DNA from: Chaunax sp. Z400
Lineage: Eukaryota; Chordata; Actinopteri; Lophiiformes; Chaunacidae
Direction of reading: 5' to 3'
DNA: 64,000 bases
Assembly (NCBI GenBank): GCA_037577475.1
Contig: CM075201.1
Coordinates: 7,235,501-7,299,500, forward strand
Below are positions 33,760-45,159 of this stretch, in pieces. The first letter of the stretch is position 1, and every line of letters starts with the position of its first letter. Position numbers and translations under genes: made by a program. Under the pieces are notes generated by a model. It ran no database searches. It was not told the origin of the DNA and saw only the letters and a program-made list of their open reading frames with translations.

Positions 33760-34255
33760 GGCTGCACCTCCACCTAGTCCAAACGCAGGCTGCTGTTTCC
33801 CTCTTCCAGCCTCAGCGGTGGTGTGCTCTGGATCCCAGTTGCTGCAGCTGAAACATCAGCAAGCACACAAATATAAGGGTTTCATACTGACCACAGCGCC
33901 TGACAGCAACACCAGATGTATGTACGCCTGCAGCAGCATGGCCATTTGCTGCACCTCAGGCATTAAATGGACTCAGACCTCACCACAGTGCTGACACACA
34001 GTAAATGCCACATCCCCTATAAAAACCCTGTTGTGTGGCCTGCCTGCACGAGGGGCTATGTAACTGAAATGATCTGTGCCATGCATGAATACATAAACAA
34101 ATGCACGCAGGATAGTAGAGCTTACCTACTAATCCGCCTCAGTTGCTCACGCCTTCGTCTTTTCCAGTCCTTCCTCTGCCCAGGCTTGAGGATGGAGTCC
34201 CTGGATCCGTAACCACTGGGGAGCCCGTTCACCTCACACTCTGAAGGAGGGGACA
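33571..34255 (-). other. kcnk4: Open N-terminal extension of kcnk4: exon part 33847-33760 and upstream exon 34255-34126
   Basis: The M1 exon begins at an acceptor at 33847, and its frame is open for 29 codons before the conserved ATG (reading CSNWDPEHTTAEAGRGKQQP and onward). Upstream, 34255-34126 is a second exon-like block with an acceptor (GTCTAG) and a strong donor (AGTAG then GTAAGCTC). Joined in phase it adds 42 open codons, including SECEVNGLPSGYGSRDSILK and a KRRRREQLRR basic run. Its first codon would be completed by one base from a still earlier exon; if that base is A, the junction itself makes ATG. It may be coding or 5' UTR. Confidence 0.5.
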
Positions 34256-36881
34256 CTAGACAAAAACAAATGCGCATATTTTCATATGCAATTCAGCATT
34301 CACATCATTTATATCAATGATTCTAAATAAGACAAAAACAACAATACATGAACTTTCTCGGAAAAACAAAAGCCTGAAGAAGTGCAAATAATCCTTGATT
34401 AAAAAATATAAATCCTGCTGGCCATGGGCTGCCATGGCTTTGAATGTTGAATTTTTTTTATTTCAGTTAATAATTGTTTTAAATAATCGTAATTTTATTA
34501 TAGTGTGAAGCAATGCCATATTTTCAGTGTTATTTTAAGTAAATGACAAATGGATCTTAAACCTGTCTGATGACAGGGACCACAGATTCCAATCCTTATA
34601 TCCAAAATATATGCAAAGGATGGTGACGAGTAAAATGGGTGGAAAAGGATTGTGTGCTTCGTGGATCTGTTTGGGTTTCTGGTGAACAGATGCAGCTCCT
34701 TCTCTCTGCTCCTCCCTTCCCCTCCCTTGTCTCTTTGTGTGTCCCTGGGCGTGGCTGATCCTGGTAGCTCAGGCTTACAGCAGACACACCTGAGACTCAT
34801 CTAGGCCTACTATCAAACCCCTGCAGTATTTAACCCCGGTCTCGCCCTCTACTCTTCGCCATCGTTCCACCAACTACAGTGGTAGTCCTAGAATTCAGGT
34901 CTCAGTTTGATGTTTTCTCTAGTGTGTTTTTCTGTTTTCTCCTTGTGCTTTCAGATCTCCGGTGGATTCTACTTGCCAGCCTGACGTCTTCTGCCTCCAG
35001 TCGGCCTCTCTCACCACTCACCTACTGTAGATTCAGCATTCACTCAAGCCTCAGACCGCCTCAGCCACCATCTGCCCTGCACCACCTTCCACGACTATCC
35101 CTGCCTAGTGCTTCGATAAAATGTCTAAACCTTCTCCTGTTTCTGAGTTTCGCTTTTGGGTCCAGTTATTGGTGCCACAACCTAAAGCCACGTTCTTTTT
35201 TTCTGAAAACTGACAATTCAGAATTTGACTAAATAAACTGTTGACGTTGTGTCAGCTATGGGTGTTTATACTGCGTTAATACATGTAAAATGGTGCAAGG
35301 CAAATAAATTGAGTAGCAACAACAGAGTCTGAAGTCATCACAGATAGAATGCAATGATTTTCTTTAGTGGAAGAAAATGTATTCAAATCAACTTGAGTGC
35401 TAATATTTCAATAGAGACTTACTGCTACTTAATTCAGATAAATCTGTTAACACAGCCTAAATGAGTTTGGAGAAATGCATATGATTTTTAAATACTTAAT
35501 AGTTTTAGGTTCAATTAACTGTATGGAACTGGTACTATTAATTATATTAATTAATTATATTAATTATTATAATAGTTGAATAAATTAATTCAACCAAGTT
35601 ACCTTAACAATAAGCACTTCCATTTCTTCTACTCAAAACAAGTACTTTTTGATGTCTAAATTATTTGAGTTATTAAACTTAAATGATTTAATAATTGGTA
35701 ATACTAGGTAATCTAGGTAATAAAGATTAGTAGATGGAGAAGAAATACAATAAATTGTAGGGTTGTTCTGATGTCTGAGAAATGCCTCTGATACAGCCAG
35801 CCTAAGGTGACATAATAATAGTATATATATCTATTTATTAATGCTCTGGTAACAGTTCGGTACTCAGCAGCAGCCGATACACAAAGTTTGCAATTGGAAT
35901 TGGGAAAGAAAAAATGACATCGGAGCATCTGTTGTAAAAGAATCTCCAAATACACCAGATGACTTCAGAGATCTTTGTATCTCTTAAGAGAAGCAGAAGC
36001 CTTAGATGAGTGATGTCCAGAGGTTAACCGGGTGAGGTGTGATGATGTTGGTTATTGTTGGCTCAAACCAAAAAAGCATTCTCAAACTCTCAAAATTGAA
36101 ACTGCTCTCTGGTTCATCTCTACCTCCTTAGAGAAAAGAAGTTGAGAGACTAATATATGCGTCAGGCACTCCCTTTGTCCAGAGAAAGTTTAGAGAGGAG
36201 GATTTTATCATTCGGTCCCATAGGCCTGCCACTTGCACTAACTCTGCATCACTGGACTGCAAGCCAGAATTTAAAAAAGAAACTCTTTTCTTCTAAAATT
36301 CGTTGACTCCAGCTTTTTAATCAGAGGAGCTGTTGGCCTTCGTCCAACATTAGAGCAATTAACTGTCACACAGTGACAGAAAAATATACACTCGCCCCGC
36401 ACAGCAGTTTCACAGCTGCTGGGAAGATGCAAATACAAACCGAACACATTTAAATCATTCGTTTCGGTCCATGTGAGCAACAACGTACTTGTAAAGTAAG
36501 TTCATGAATGACGTAAAGAACCAAGTCATCCATATTTTTTGTTTAACACTAAATACATTATTGTAGCGTATTCTGGCCTAAGTTAAAAAAAAGCTCCTCC
36601 TCCTCCAGCATCTCTCAACACATAGCAAACAAAACACCTCAAACTAAAGCATCCACTATGCAGTTTATCAACTGTATACCCACCTCAGACCATAACACAG
36701 AATGCTAGACGGATTATAGACAAAAGGAAATTGTAATATGACTTGATTTAAGTGCCAACAGTGCTGCTGCAACCAAGTCATAGCCGTAATGATCCTCTTT
36801 TATTACCACTTAGAGTCCTTCAGGGTCTTTAAGATACATCGTACTGACCATCATGCCAGACTGTCCAGCCCGTGTGCTTAC
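34256..36881 (-). other. Probable kcnk4 5' intron; solo-LTR-like segment at 34.7-35.2 kb
   Basis: No coding exon recognised. The block at about 34735-35215 has a GC-richer, pyrimidine-rich composition with a CTGAGACTCATCTAGGCC start zone, TATTTAACCCC and a GTTTCGCTTTTGGGTCC end zone, which reminds me of teleost LTR or promoter-bearing repeats; this is a weak call. A 117-codon open frame there has no family signature. The rest is AT-rich. Confidence 0.3.
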
Positions 36882-37060
36882 CTCAAAATGAAGGATCATA
36901 AGAATCCAGAGTATCAGTTGCCTCATGCAGAGTGTTTCATGAGTTGAGGCAGCCGCATACAGGGAGGTGTGTGTGAGCGTGAGTGTGTTTGACTGTGGGT
37001 GAGGAGGGAGAGGCTGTTGCTGAGCGCACAAGAGAGAAAAAGATACTCAATCAAACTGAC
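36882..37060 (-). promoter_or_regulatory. kcnk4: Candidate non-coding first exon of kcnk4
   Basis: On the minus strand a consensus donor (CATTTTGAG then GTAAGCAC) ends at 36882/36881, upstream of the open exon at 34255. In the phase needed to continue into that exon, the last full codon is TGA. If this exon is used, translation would therefore start downstream, at the conserved ATG at 33759. A purine-rich (GA)n tract at 37092-37115 lies just upstream. Confidence 0.3.
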
Positions 37061-37091
37061 TTCACAGAGAGGGAGAGGGAGTGAATTAGAT

Positions 37092-37115
37092 AGAGAGAGA
37101 GAGAGAGAGAGAGAG
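37092..37115. repeat. (GA)n microsatellite
   Basis: Twelve or so GA units immediately upstream of the candidate kcnk4 first exon. Confidence 0.9.
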
Positions 37116-37210
37116 TATAGCAGAGATGATGATGTTGATGATGATTTGTTCAGATTCCAGTTTTATTCCATGGTTTTCTCCTGTGGCTTAGCACAGCAGT
37201 AGTGGTTGCA

Positions 37211-37371
37211 GCAATAAGATAAGATAAGATAAGATATTCCTTTATTAGTCCCACAGTGGGGACATTCTCAATATCACAGTAGCACAGTGTACAGTTGCAC
37301 AGTGGGGAGGGGAAAATATTAAAAAATACAAATACTATAAACGAGGGGTAAAGTGTCTCCAAAATATTGCA
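37211..37371 (-). mobile_element. LINE 3' end with TTATC tail, inverted relative to the 4.8-5.1-kb copy
   Basis: The plus strand starts with four AAGAT units and reads TCCTTTATTAGTCCCACAGTG; on the minus strand this is the CACTGTGGGACTAATAAAGGA motif followed by TTATCTTATC. The same end is found in plus orientation at 5075-5116. The body extends to about 37371 with a GAGACACTTTACCCC match. 5' truncated. Confidence 0.65.
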
Positions 37372-39663
37372 CAATTCTATAACGTGTTTGCATGTTGTCA
37401 TTAGGATCAATGTCTGTGATTCATTGAGGTCTGATTGGTGTTTCACTGCAGACCCTTCAGGGAGAGGCCAGCTCAGCCACCCTTCACTGTGCTCTTAGCA
37501 TCACATCGTCCTCGTCGGCTGCTTCACAGAACTGCTGCTGCTTTCTCTTCATCTTTCTGTGTGTCTGTGTTTGTTACTATATGTCTGTGGTCCCAACATC
37601 AGGATCCCACTCACTATGTGGGGGCCGGCAACTAAAAAATACTGTGTCCTGCAACGTAAATCATTACATTTTAGTAAGTAGTGGTCTAACTTAGGGTTCG
37701 GGTAAGTCTCAAGGATATTAATGCAAGTCTATGTAATGTCCCCATTTCCGATATAAACTAAAATGTTTTGCAGTAACTCATGTTGCATCATTATTACTGA
37801 GAACATTTAGTTGTTTTTGTTATTATACAACATATAACCAATATAAGTAATAGCTCCACTGAACTGGCATAAGGAGAACACGAAAGTGATGCTATATTAT
37901 ATTGATAAGCAGTTTAAAAAAAAGAGCAAAAATGATTGTCTGCCTTCACCAACCATGCATTTTACCTCCATGTCTGTCTAAACCCACATAGTATTGTATA
38001 TGGTGTGAAGAGTTTGAAGGAATTCCATCAAAGGTATTGAGTGTATTTTTGGTGAAATTGAAGTTATTACTATGATCACATGTATGATTCTAGTGAATAC
38101 ATACTGTGAGAAACATGCTACCTTCACTTACAGTAGAGACTGATTCATCTCATGATGCAGCGACGATCGCCTGATCCTCAATATCAGCAGAAACAATGAG
38201 CTTATGGAGGACTACGGTGTTTCAAATTGGGACGGTGCCGCGAAGAAGCTACAAATATTCAAATGAAGATGTTCTATGCACATTTTCAATGCTGCAGCAC
38301 AAAACATCTGTACAGTCACCACAGTTTCAAGGTAGACAATAAAGATTAATCCTAATAATTCATCACAATGAGTGATAAAAAATATGATCATTCAAACATT
38401 TTATCCTCATGTAAAATGTAATCAGCATATGGATTTTTGAGGGACGGGCAAAAACATGTTTTGTGGCGTCATAGTGAACTTTGACCTCGTGCAAAATATT
38501 ACAAAATTCTCTCCAGACTTCCACATTATTTTTGATGCTGCCTTGTAGCTGGCTGTAGGCATCATATTTTTTTTTTCAGTTTGTTCTTCCGTACGAACGT
38601 CAACGTCAATCCGTCCAACTCTTGGGAACATGAACACATCAAGGGAACATCTCCAGATCTGACAAACACAATGTTGCTCAGCCAGGGCCATCTATCACTA
38701 TCAGTGAAGATCAATATATAATAGTCTGTTCATCAGCTAAACAAACATTCTAAAGGAAAACACCAGCAGAAACACACTGATCAGCTGATGCACTGATCTG
38801 TGTAATCAAATGTAAAAGTATCTCTTGTTTCAGCATCATAAATTGTGGATTAGGGTTTTGTTTAAAGCCATGTTGTCTCCACACAGAATCAATGTTGTTG
38901 TTTTCTGACCACAAATGAGATCAGGAGTCTTAAACTGATTGGTGGGGAGTGAGATGAAGGTAATCAATCAATAATCAGTTTAACAATCCTGGACATTCCC
39001 TTCAGTAAAGTTCATCGTAATCAGTAAAGCCACTCATTATTACTCACAGGGTTGTTTTTTTAGGCATATATATAAAGTAGCTGGTCAATGTCTGGATACC
39101 ATGTTTAATAATTTTACAATGACATTGTACTACCACCAATTTCAACTTCCTGTTCCTCTTAAAACAATACCTCAGCTCATCCTATTCAGCCTGATATATT
39201 GCCCTGCCACACTACCCTGGCAGCCACCACTGAGTGAGAATCCAGGATTTGTGGATGTCATTTTTCTTACAGGCAAAATGTTGGATTGCGCAGAAAGCGC
39301 GATTGTAAAAGTCCTGCCAGACATACAGTATCTTGATCAAATTGTGTGATGCTGAGGACAAGGAGAAAGTGGTCCGGATGAGTTCTGCACTGTTTGTACA
39401 TTTTCTGCCCATGAAGAGAGAGGTGGGGTCTGCGGGAGAAGCCGTGACAGGTTGGTCAGATTGGTCAGACTGAGTGATGCCATTAGCTAACTGAGTGATG
39501 AGGGTTTGAGTGACAGGTCTGCTGTGTCACTGCAACTCTCTGTTACATTTTTTTGAGGCTGTCAACAAACCGGACAGAGGCTAGTTGAACACAGGAACTC
39601 TCTTTAAGACTGTGATAGTTATGTGCAGGGTTATACAGTCTCGAATAACATAAAAGTCTCATG

Positions 39664-40140
39664 TATTAGCCTAAATTTACAGAAGGACTCCATGCTCACA
39701 CTCCAAGACGAAAACCACTGCTGACCCAAAAGCTCAAGAAAAGTCAGCTCCAGTAGCTCAAAACCTTCTACATAAGACACAGAAGTTTTGGGATGCTGTT
39801 CTGTGGAGCCATGAATAACTTTTCAGGGCTATGGATCAGCATCTGAAGGAGGAAGAATGAAGCAATGCCAAGCAAACCTCAAAGTGCACCAAGGCTTGGT
39901 TTTAGAAGAAGTCCTGGATCATTCTAGAGTGGCCGTCACAGTCGCCTGACTTGAATCCCAGATAAAGAACGTGGTTGCAGCACGTAAACCCAGGAATATT
40001 ACAGAACTGGAGGCCTTTGCCTGTGAGGAATGGGCTAAGATTCCTCAGGAACACTGCCAGAAGCTGGTGTCTGGATATGCATCACGTTTGCAGCAGTTTA
40101 CAATAATTTTAAACCATAATTTAAGGTCACTGGATTTGTA
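39664..40140 (+). mobile_element. Tc1-like transposase pseudogene (copy 2)
   Basis: The plus strand at about 39928-39962 encodes EWPSQSPDLNP, the conserved block preceding the third acidic residue of Tc1/mariner DDE transposases. It is followed by a C-terminal stretch with AARKPRNI-like and ECFACEEW-like sequence in broken frames. Stops and frameshifts make it inactive. Homologous to the shorter fragment at 6960-7260. Confidence 0.7.
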
Positions 40141-40224
40141 AAAGACATCCATTTAAATCTGGTGGCTCCAGATTTTTATTTGGACCCACACCAAATTGCA
40201 ACCACTTACAGATACCAACCCCCT

Positions 40225-40640
40225 AAATATCCCTGTTTTTTTCATCAAGATCCATGCATCATTACCTCCACCAAGGACGTTATGTTTGAACCCATGTCCA
40301 TTCATTTGTTGATTTGTTGGGTGGTTCATCAGCAGGATTATACAAAATCTACTGAACAGATTTTCAGGACACTTGGTGGGTCTTGGACCAGAATAGACCC
40401 CATTAAATTTTGGTGCAGATCCATAAAAAGGGGCGGATCCATCATTTTCTTCGACTTTCTTTTACATTATGGGCAATCTAGGAAAAAAATAAAAATCCGG
40501 ATCCAACAGATTTAAATATATAAATCCGCCCTGTAAATTATGGTTACAGGACTATGATCTTGATTTTGGATTAGGTTTGATTGAATAAAAGGAGACTGTT
40601 GGGCGTTGGCAGAGGTATGCACTGTACTGAGTGTCATATA
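40225..40640 (+). mobile_element. Teleost interspersed repeat (copy 2)
   Basis: Shares ordered blocks with 29215-29690: CATCAGCAGGATTATAC, GAACAGATTTTCAGGACAC, AGAATAGACCCCATTAAATT, GGCGGATCCATCATTTTCTT, a GATCCAACAGATTTAAAT block and GGCAGAGGTATGCACTGTAC. It lies directly after the Tc1 fragment and directly before an inverted partial copy. Confidence 0.6.
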
Positions 40641-40739
40641 GCTCCCTGAGAAATCAAAGAAAATAGTGGAAAAACTCCTTTTCACAAAATGCTAAAGAAT
40701 CCTGGATTTGCCGCTTTATCCTGAACCACATCAAAAATT

Positions 40740-40870
40740 AATGGGGTCTATTCTGGCCAAAGATCCATCCTCCCACTAAATTTAATAGAAATCTGTTCAG
40801 CAATTTTTGTGTAATCTTGCTGACAAACCAACCAACCAACAAACAGACATGGGTGAAAAATATAATGTAC
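40740..40870 (-). mobile_element. Inverted partial copy of the same interspersed repeat
   Basis: Read on the minus strand it gives TTGGTTTGTCAGCAAGATTA, CTGAACAGATTTCTATTAAA, GTGGGAGGATGG and CAGAATAGACCCC, the same blocks as the neighbouring plus-strand copy. The pair forms an imperfect inverted repeat over about 650 bases. Confidence 0.6.
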
Positions 40871-42429
40871 TTGCAAAGGTGAAAATATGGATCAATGCAG
40901 TTTTTACATTTACTGTGTGTGCTGTGCAACAATAGATAGGGACACTGTGTGGCTGGGCACAAAAAGGAATTTTTGTTTTTTGAAAATAACAATACTGTAT
41001 ATCTCAAAAAGTACAAATCTTCATTTAATAGTATTCAGCTAACATTAAGAATGCAAAATATTTGAAATACATTTAATGGAGTGATACACAAGTTTGGTAA
41101 GGTGTTAGATAATCAGTATCATGGCAATACACAAACTCAAATGAGTATATGTATTTAGCAATGACACAGACAACTTTCTCCATCTTTTCCAGCAAATACT
41201 TGTGCAGTGGAATTGGATTTATTTGATGCACTTACCAAATATACTGGTAAATACATTTATCTCCCTCAATTCAATCTGTGCAAGAGCTTCTGTCTCCCTG
41301 CTCTTAAGAAACCTGAACGCAGTCCAGCTACAGTGAAACAGGTGTCTGGTCTCTCTGGTGGAAGGTTTGCAGAAATGGATAAATTAATTCTTATTTATCC
41401 TGAGGAAAATTACATTACATTACATTACCGACAGCTCTATGTAATACACACAGGGAGGATAATGCAGGAATATAATACATTTGGTAGTTTTTGTATTGCT
41501 CACACAACCTTTCCTCTCACGCACACTTTTAAGTATGGAATAAACACTCCGAATGACAAACATTACAAAATAATTTCCACTGTAAGGTTATGCTGATATC
41601 AGAAATGGATCTCTACAATATACCTCTATCAATGGACATTTTTTCCGGGGTTATAAGAAAAAGGAAAAGTCAGATTTCTTTTGCTTACTCTGTGTATCAG
41701 TAATTCTGTCCTTGTCTGTTCTGCTTCTGATCATCTCAAACCACATGAAACAAAATCACTCTTGTTATCCATCAAGCTGCTGGCCACACATGCAAAGACA
41801 TTAGAAAACCTATGAATCCTTACTTCTTGCAGGTTGATGACTTCAATTCCACGGGTCCTTTCAATCGTACTTGTGGTGTAATTAGTGGTATGAAGATGAA
41901 TTAAATAGTCCAGCCACTGGAGAAAGACAGGCAGATTGTGGAAAATGATCAGAAGAGGGATGAACATCTAAGAAGAGGCTACACTTGAATAAAACCCTGA
42001 AATTGATTGACCTGATCATAAATGTACTCACAATTAAGTAAAGGAAGGTGGTAGTGGAGGGAGGTAGGGGGCCAGGCTGGAATGTGAGGGAGGAGGAGGA
42101 CTAAGCTGCTATTATGAGCACTTTATTTTCAATTAAGCTCTCATGCATGTACTGTAAGCTCACTTTCTGCCATTTTTGATGATGCAGGGACTTCTTGCTC
42201 TGGAAATTGATCGTTTAGCAAACGTCTGCAACTTTGTTTTTTTAACATTAGATGGATTATTAACATACAGCAGGAAAAAAAAAACAACAGAAAACAAAAG
42301 GACAGAAGCACAAAAAGTATTTTTACGAAGAACATGAGATTCCATAAAACAGCTAAAAGAACTGCATGTTTAGAATTCATTTTGATTTGTGCTATTTGAA
42401 CCTGTTGATATTCACATTTTAACTGTAAA

Positions 42430-42720
42430 GGTATTTTTAATAATTATCCACCAACAAAGTTAAGTTCTCATCTCTGTCCATTTGTTTGATGTTTGGTTGG
42501 TTTGCAGAATTAAACAAAAACTATTGGATGGGTTTCCACAGAACGTGGTGGAAGCATGAGCCAGGAGAGAATCCATTACATTCATGTTTTACAGATCAAG
42601 AACAAGGAATATCTTACCACTGCCTTTAACATTAAGAGATAAGGTGTTTTTCAACATTTCCCCTAATTTCACAGGAAAGAATTCATGAATCGGGATTTGA
42701 AATTAAATTGCTCCTTTTTT
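42430..42720 (+). mobile_element. Degraded copy of the interspersed repeat
   Basis: Contains CCATTTGTTTGATGTTTGGT, AACAAAAACTATTGGATGGG, TTTCCACAGAACGTGG, AGATAAGGTGTTTTTCAACA and TTTCCCCTAATTTCACAGG in the order seen in other members of the family. Diverged and truncated. Confidence 0.5.
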
Positions 42721-44107
42721 CTTAAGTATAAAATGAGAAAACAAGGAAAGCATTCTGATATGTTTCTTATGATAAATGACTCCAAAGGCTTGAAGGCCCC
42801 CAGCTTTAGGCATATGTTCAATCATTATTCATATGTTATCTGATTAGACTTCTTCTCAGGACTGTGTGGATGTATACACACTGTGTACAGTTCCCTGACT
42901 GTCCTGTTAGTTTTGGTACATGTGCAACAACTTGTCCGACCTTTGGTGTTTCTATTCTTATGCAGACTTTAATGACATTAAGTAAAGTCTGAGCATATCT
43001 CTGCCCAACAACAGTCTGAGCAGAGGTCTAATCATCCAGACTGGCTAAAAACACCTGTGTGGGTGTGCAAGGCCTTCAACGCATTAGAAAGACGTTAGAA
43101 TATCTGAGAAGATCCAGTGCACTGTTACACCTTTAATCGATTTACCAAGGAATCCACATTACACTTTAATCTAATCCCTCCCACTCCTGAGAAGCTTTTA
43201 AATTGTCAGAGGAAGTCTGAGTAACTAAGGAGAGTGTAAAGTAAGAAAGAGTGAGAGAAACACATTACAGGCCGAAAGATGTGTCAAAGAGCAAATATCT
43301 ACTACATGATGAAAATCAATAAGAGATGAGTGTATCATGGTTCAGTCATACTGGAGGAGGCCTGTCAAGGAGGAAATACAGTCATTGAGAATGTCTGTGC
43401 TGAAACCTCTACCAAAGAGCTCTTCAGTGATTTTTATTACATCTATAAATCTGCTACAAGTATGTATATTGGATGAGCTTACTGGAGATGTATCAGTATT
43501 GCTCAAATATATTTAGTGTGTTAGCCTATGAGTGACAAGCAGGTGTCCCCATTGCATAATCTGTCTAATAGAAAGCACTGATGAGTTTATTTTTCAAACC
43601 CTGCTCAGCAAATATCTTGGACACAATTCTGAAATAAAGCAGGAGTCACGTGAAGATCAGCCAGAACCCCACAAAAACCTGTGAAACACATCAGTACATG
43701 ACATGTCCTCCATTCCTTTGGTGAACCGAAAGAAGTGGATATTGTTTTGGATATGAGTTATGAAGATGAACGACCTTCATCATCTTTCCACGGAAAACTT
43801 TTAAAGAAAAAAAAATGTGTAGGAAAATGTAAATATTACAAGGCACAACTACTTGTTACGGTTAATTCATGAGAGATATGGTCTGGAAAACATGACTAAG
43901 CCTTCAGAGTCACATAAAACAAGGAGTTTCTATCAAAACCACACAAAATGAAATGAGCACAAAATTTAAGAGACCAGAAGGCACAATTTCATTATATAAT
44001 TAATGTGTCTGAAGTTATGTGAAGCTAGAATGTGTAGTTTGTGAGATATGTTGCAGATATAAAATGGATTACAGACAGAAAAAAAACAACAAATGGGACA
44101 TTTTCCT

Positions 44108-44113
44108 TTTATT
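44108..44113 (-). promoter_or_regulatory. adss: adss polyadenylation signal (AATAAA)
   Basis: Plus-strand TTTATT, about 1.05 kb beyond the adss stop. The intervening sequence has no other gene and is probably 3' UTR. A nearer, non-canonical signal could also be used. Confidence 0.45.
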
Positions 44114-45159
44114 GGTACAGCAAAGCTCAGCAAGTCCTTTACATTATTGACAAAATGAATGAAATGGCACAGGACACACTTTAGGATGTGTTCTCATACA
44201 TTATAGCCTATTGACTATTTCCTTTACATTTACACAACCTTCTCAAATGTGTGGATGTGGAAGATTTAAAAACACATTGATATAAACACAAGTTCCTTAG
44301 AGTCGATTTATCCTTTTGGGATGATTTTTTTTTTTAAAACCACCATGTTGATTCCAACAATCATGAAACTCTTTCAGAATAAGCTGAGAAGCATTCATGT
44401 TTTTTAAGCGTTTTAAAACTGTTCACAATCATACTGATGGCGTTCAATTATTTTTTCCACTGCATTACAAAGACTGACAATAATGTCGTACTTGTATTTG
44501 TGTTGTCTACACATGTAGACAAAAAACATGGAGAACGTGGATTGCTTAAGGAGCCTCAAAAGAAAAAAAGAAAAAAAATTACATGGGCTCTATTATGAGA
44601 AAGAATGACTGATCCGTTTGCACCAGGTTTTAAAAACTGGCAACCAAATACATACAGGAATCATTATGTGGAATGTGGAATGTGAACACCTTGATTCCAG
44701 CGGGCAAGGTCATGACCATGGGGAAGTAGGCGACATACTTTTTCATGTTTTTATATCAGGAGTCAACACGGGTTGTTTTAATTTGAAAATTGGCAGGACG
44801 CCAGTGTCCCAACTTCCTGCCTGACTTGGTCCACTGGATTCAGGTCAACACCACACCTCAAGAATACACCACACATACATTTCTAGCAGAGTGGAGAGCT
44901 TATGAAATATGCTCCGGTGCAGTTTAGAGTGAATTTGATCAGCTCCGGCAGCACATCACTGCTGGAATGTGATGCAGCCGTACACGGTGGAAACAAGACA
45001 TAAAAAGGATTGTATATGTGATGCACAAGCAGCACTGAAGGTTTCGCAAATAGCCTTGCTGGTGAAGTATTTCCTTTAGGATATAGAATGTATTTTAAAA
45101 CCCTCAAGCAACACTGAAATGATCTGAACTGTTGTTCAGACTACGGGTCCACAGATGGA

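Larger units (their letters stand above)
37372..44107. other. Repeat-rich intergenic region between adss and kcnk4
   Basis: No gene recognised over 6.7 kb. Tc1 and interspersed-repeat fragments occupy 39.66-40.87 and 42.43-42.72 kb. The open frames at 39101-39349, 41207-41596, 41731-41967 and 42141-42380 have no family signature or convincing splice context. The remainder appears to be ordinary AT-rich spacer. Confidence 0.5.

Noticed and set aside
34879..35232. 117-codon plus-strand frame
   Set aside because: Ser/Leu/Pro-rich translation of a pyrimidine-rich repeat-like block; no family resemblance.
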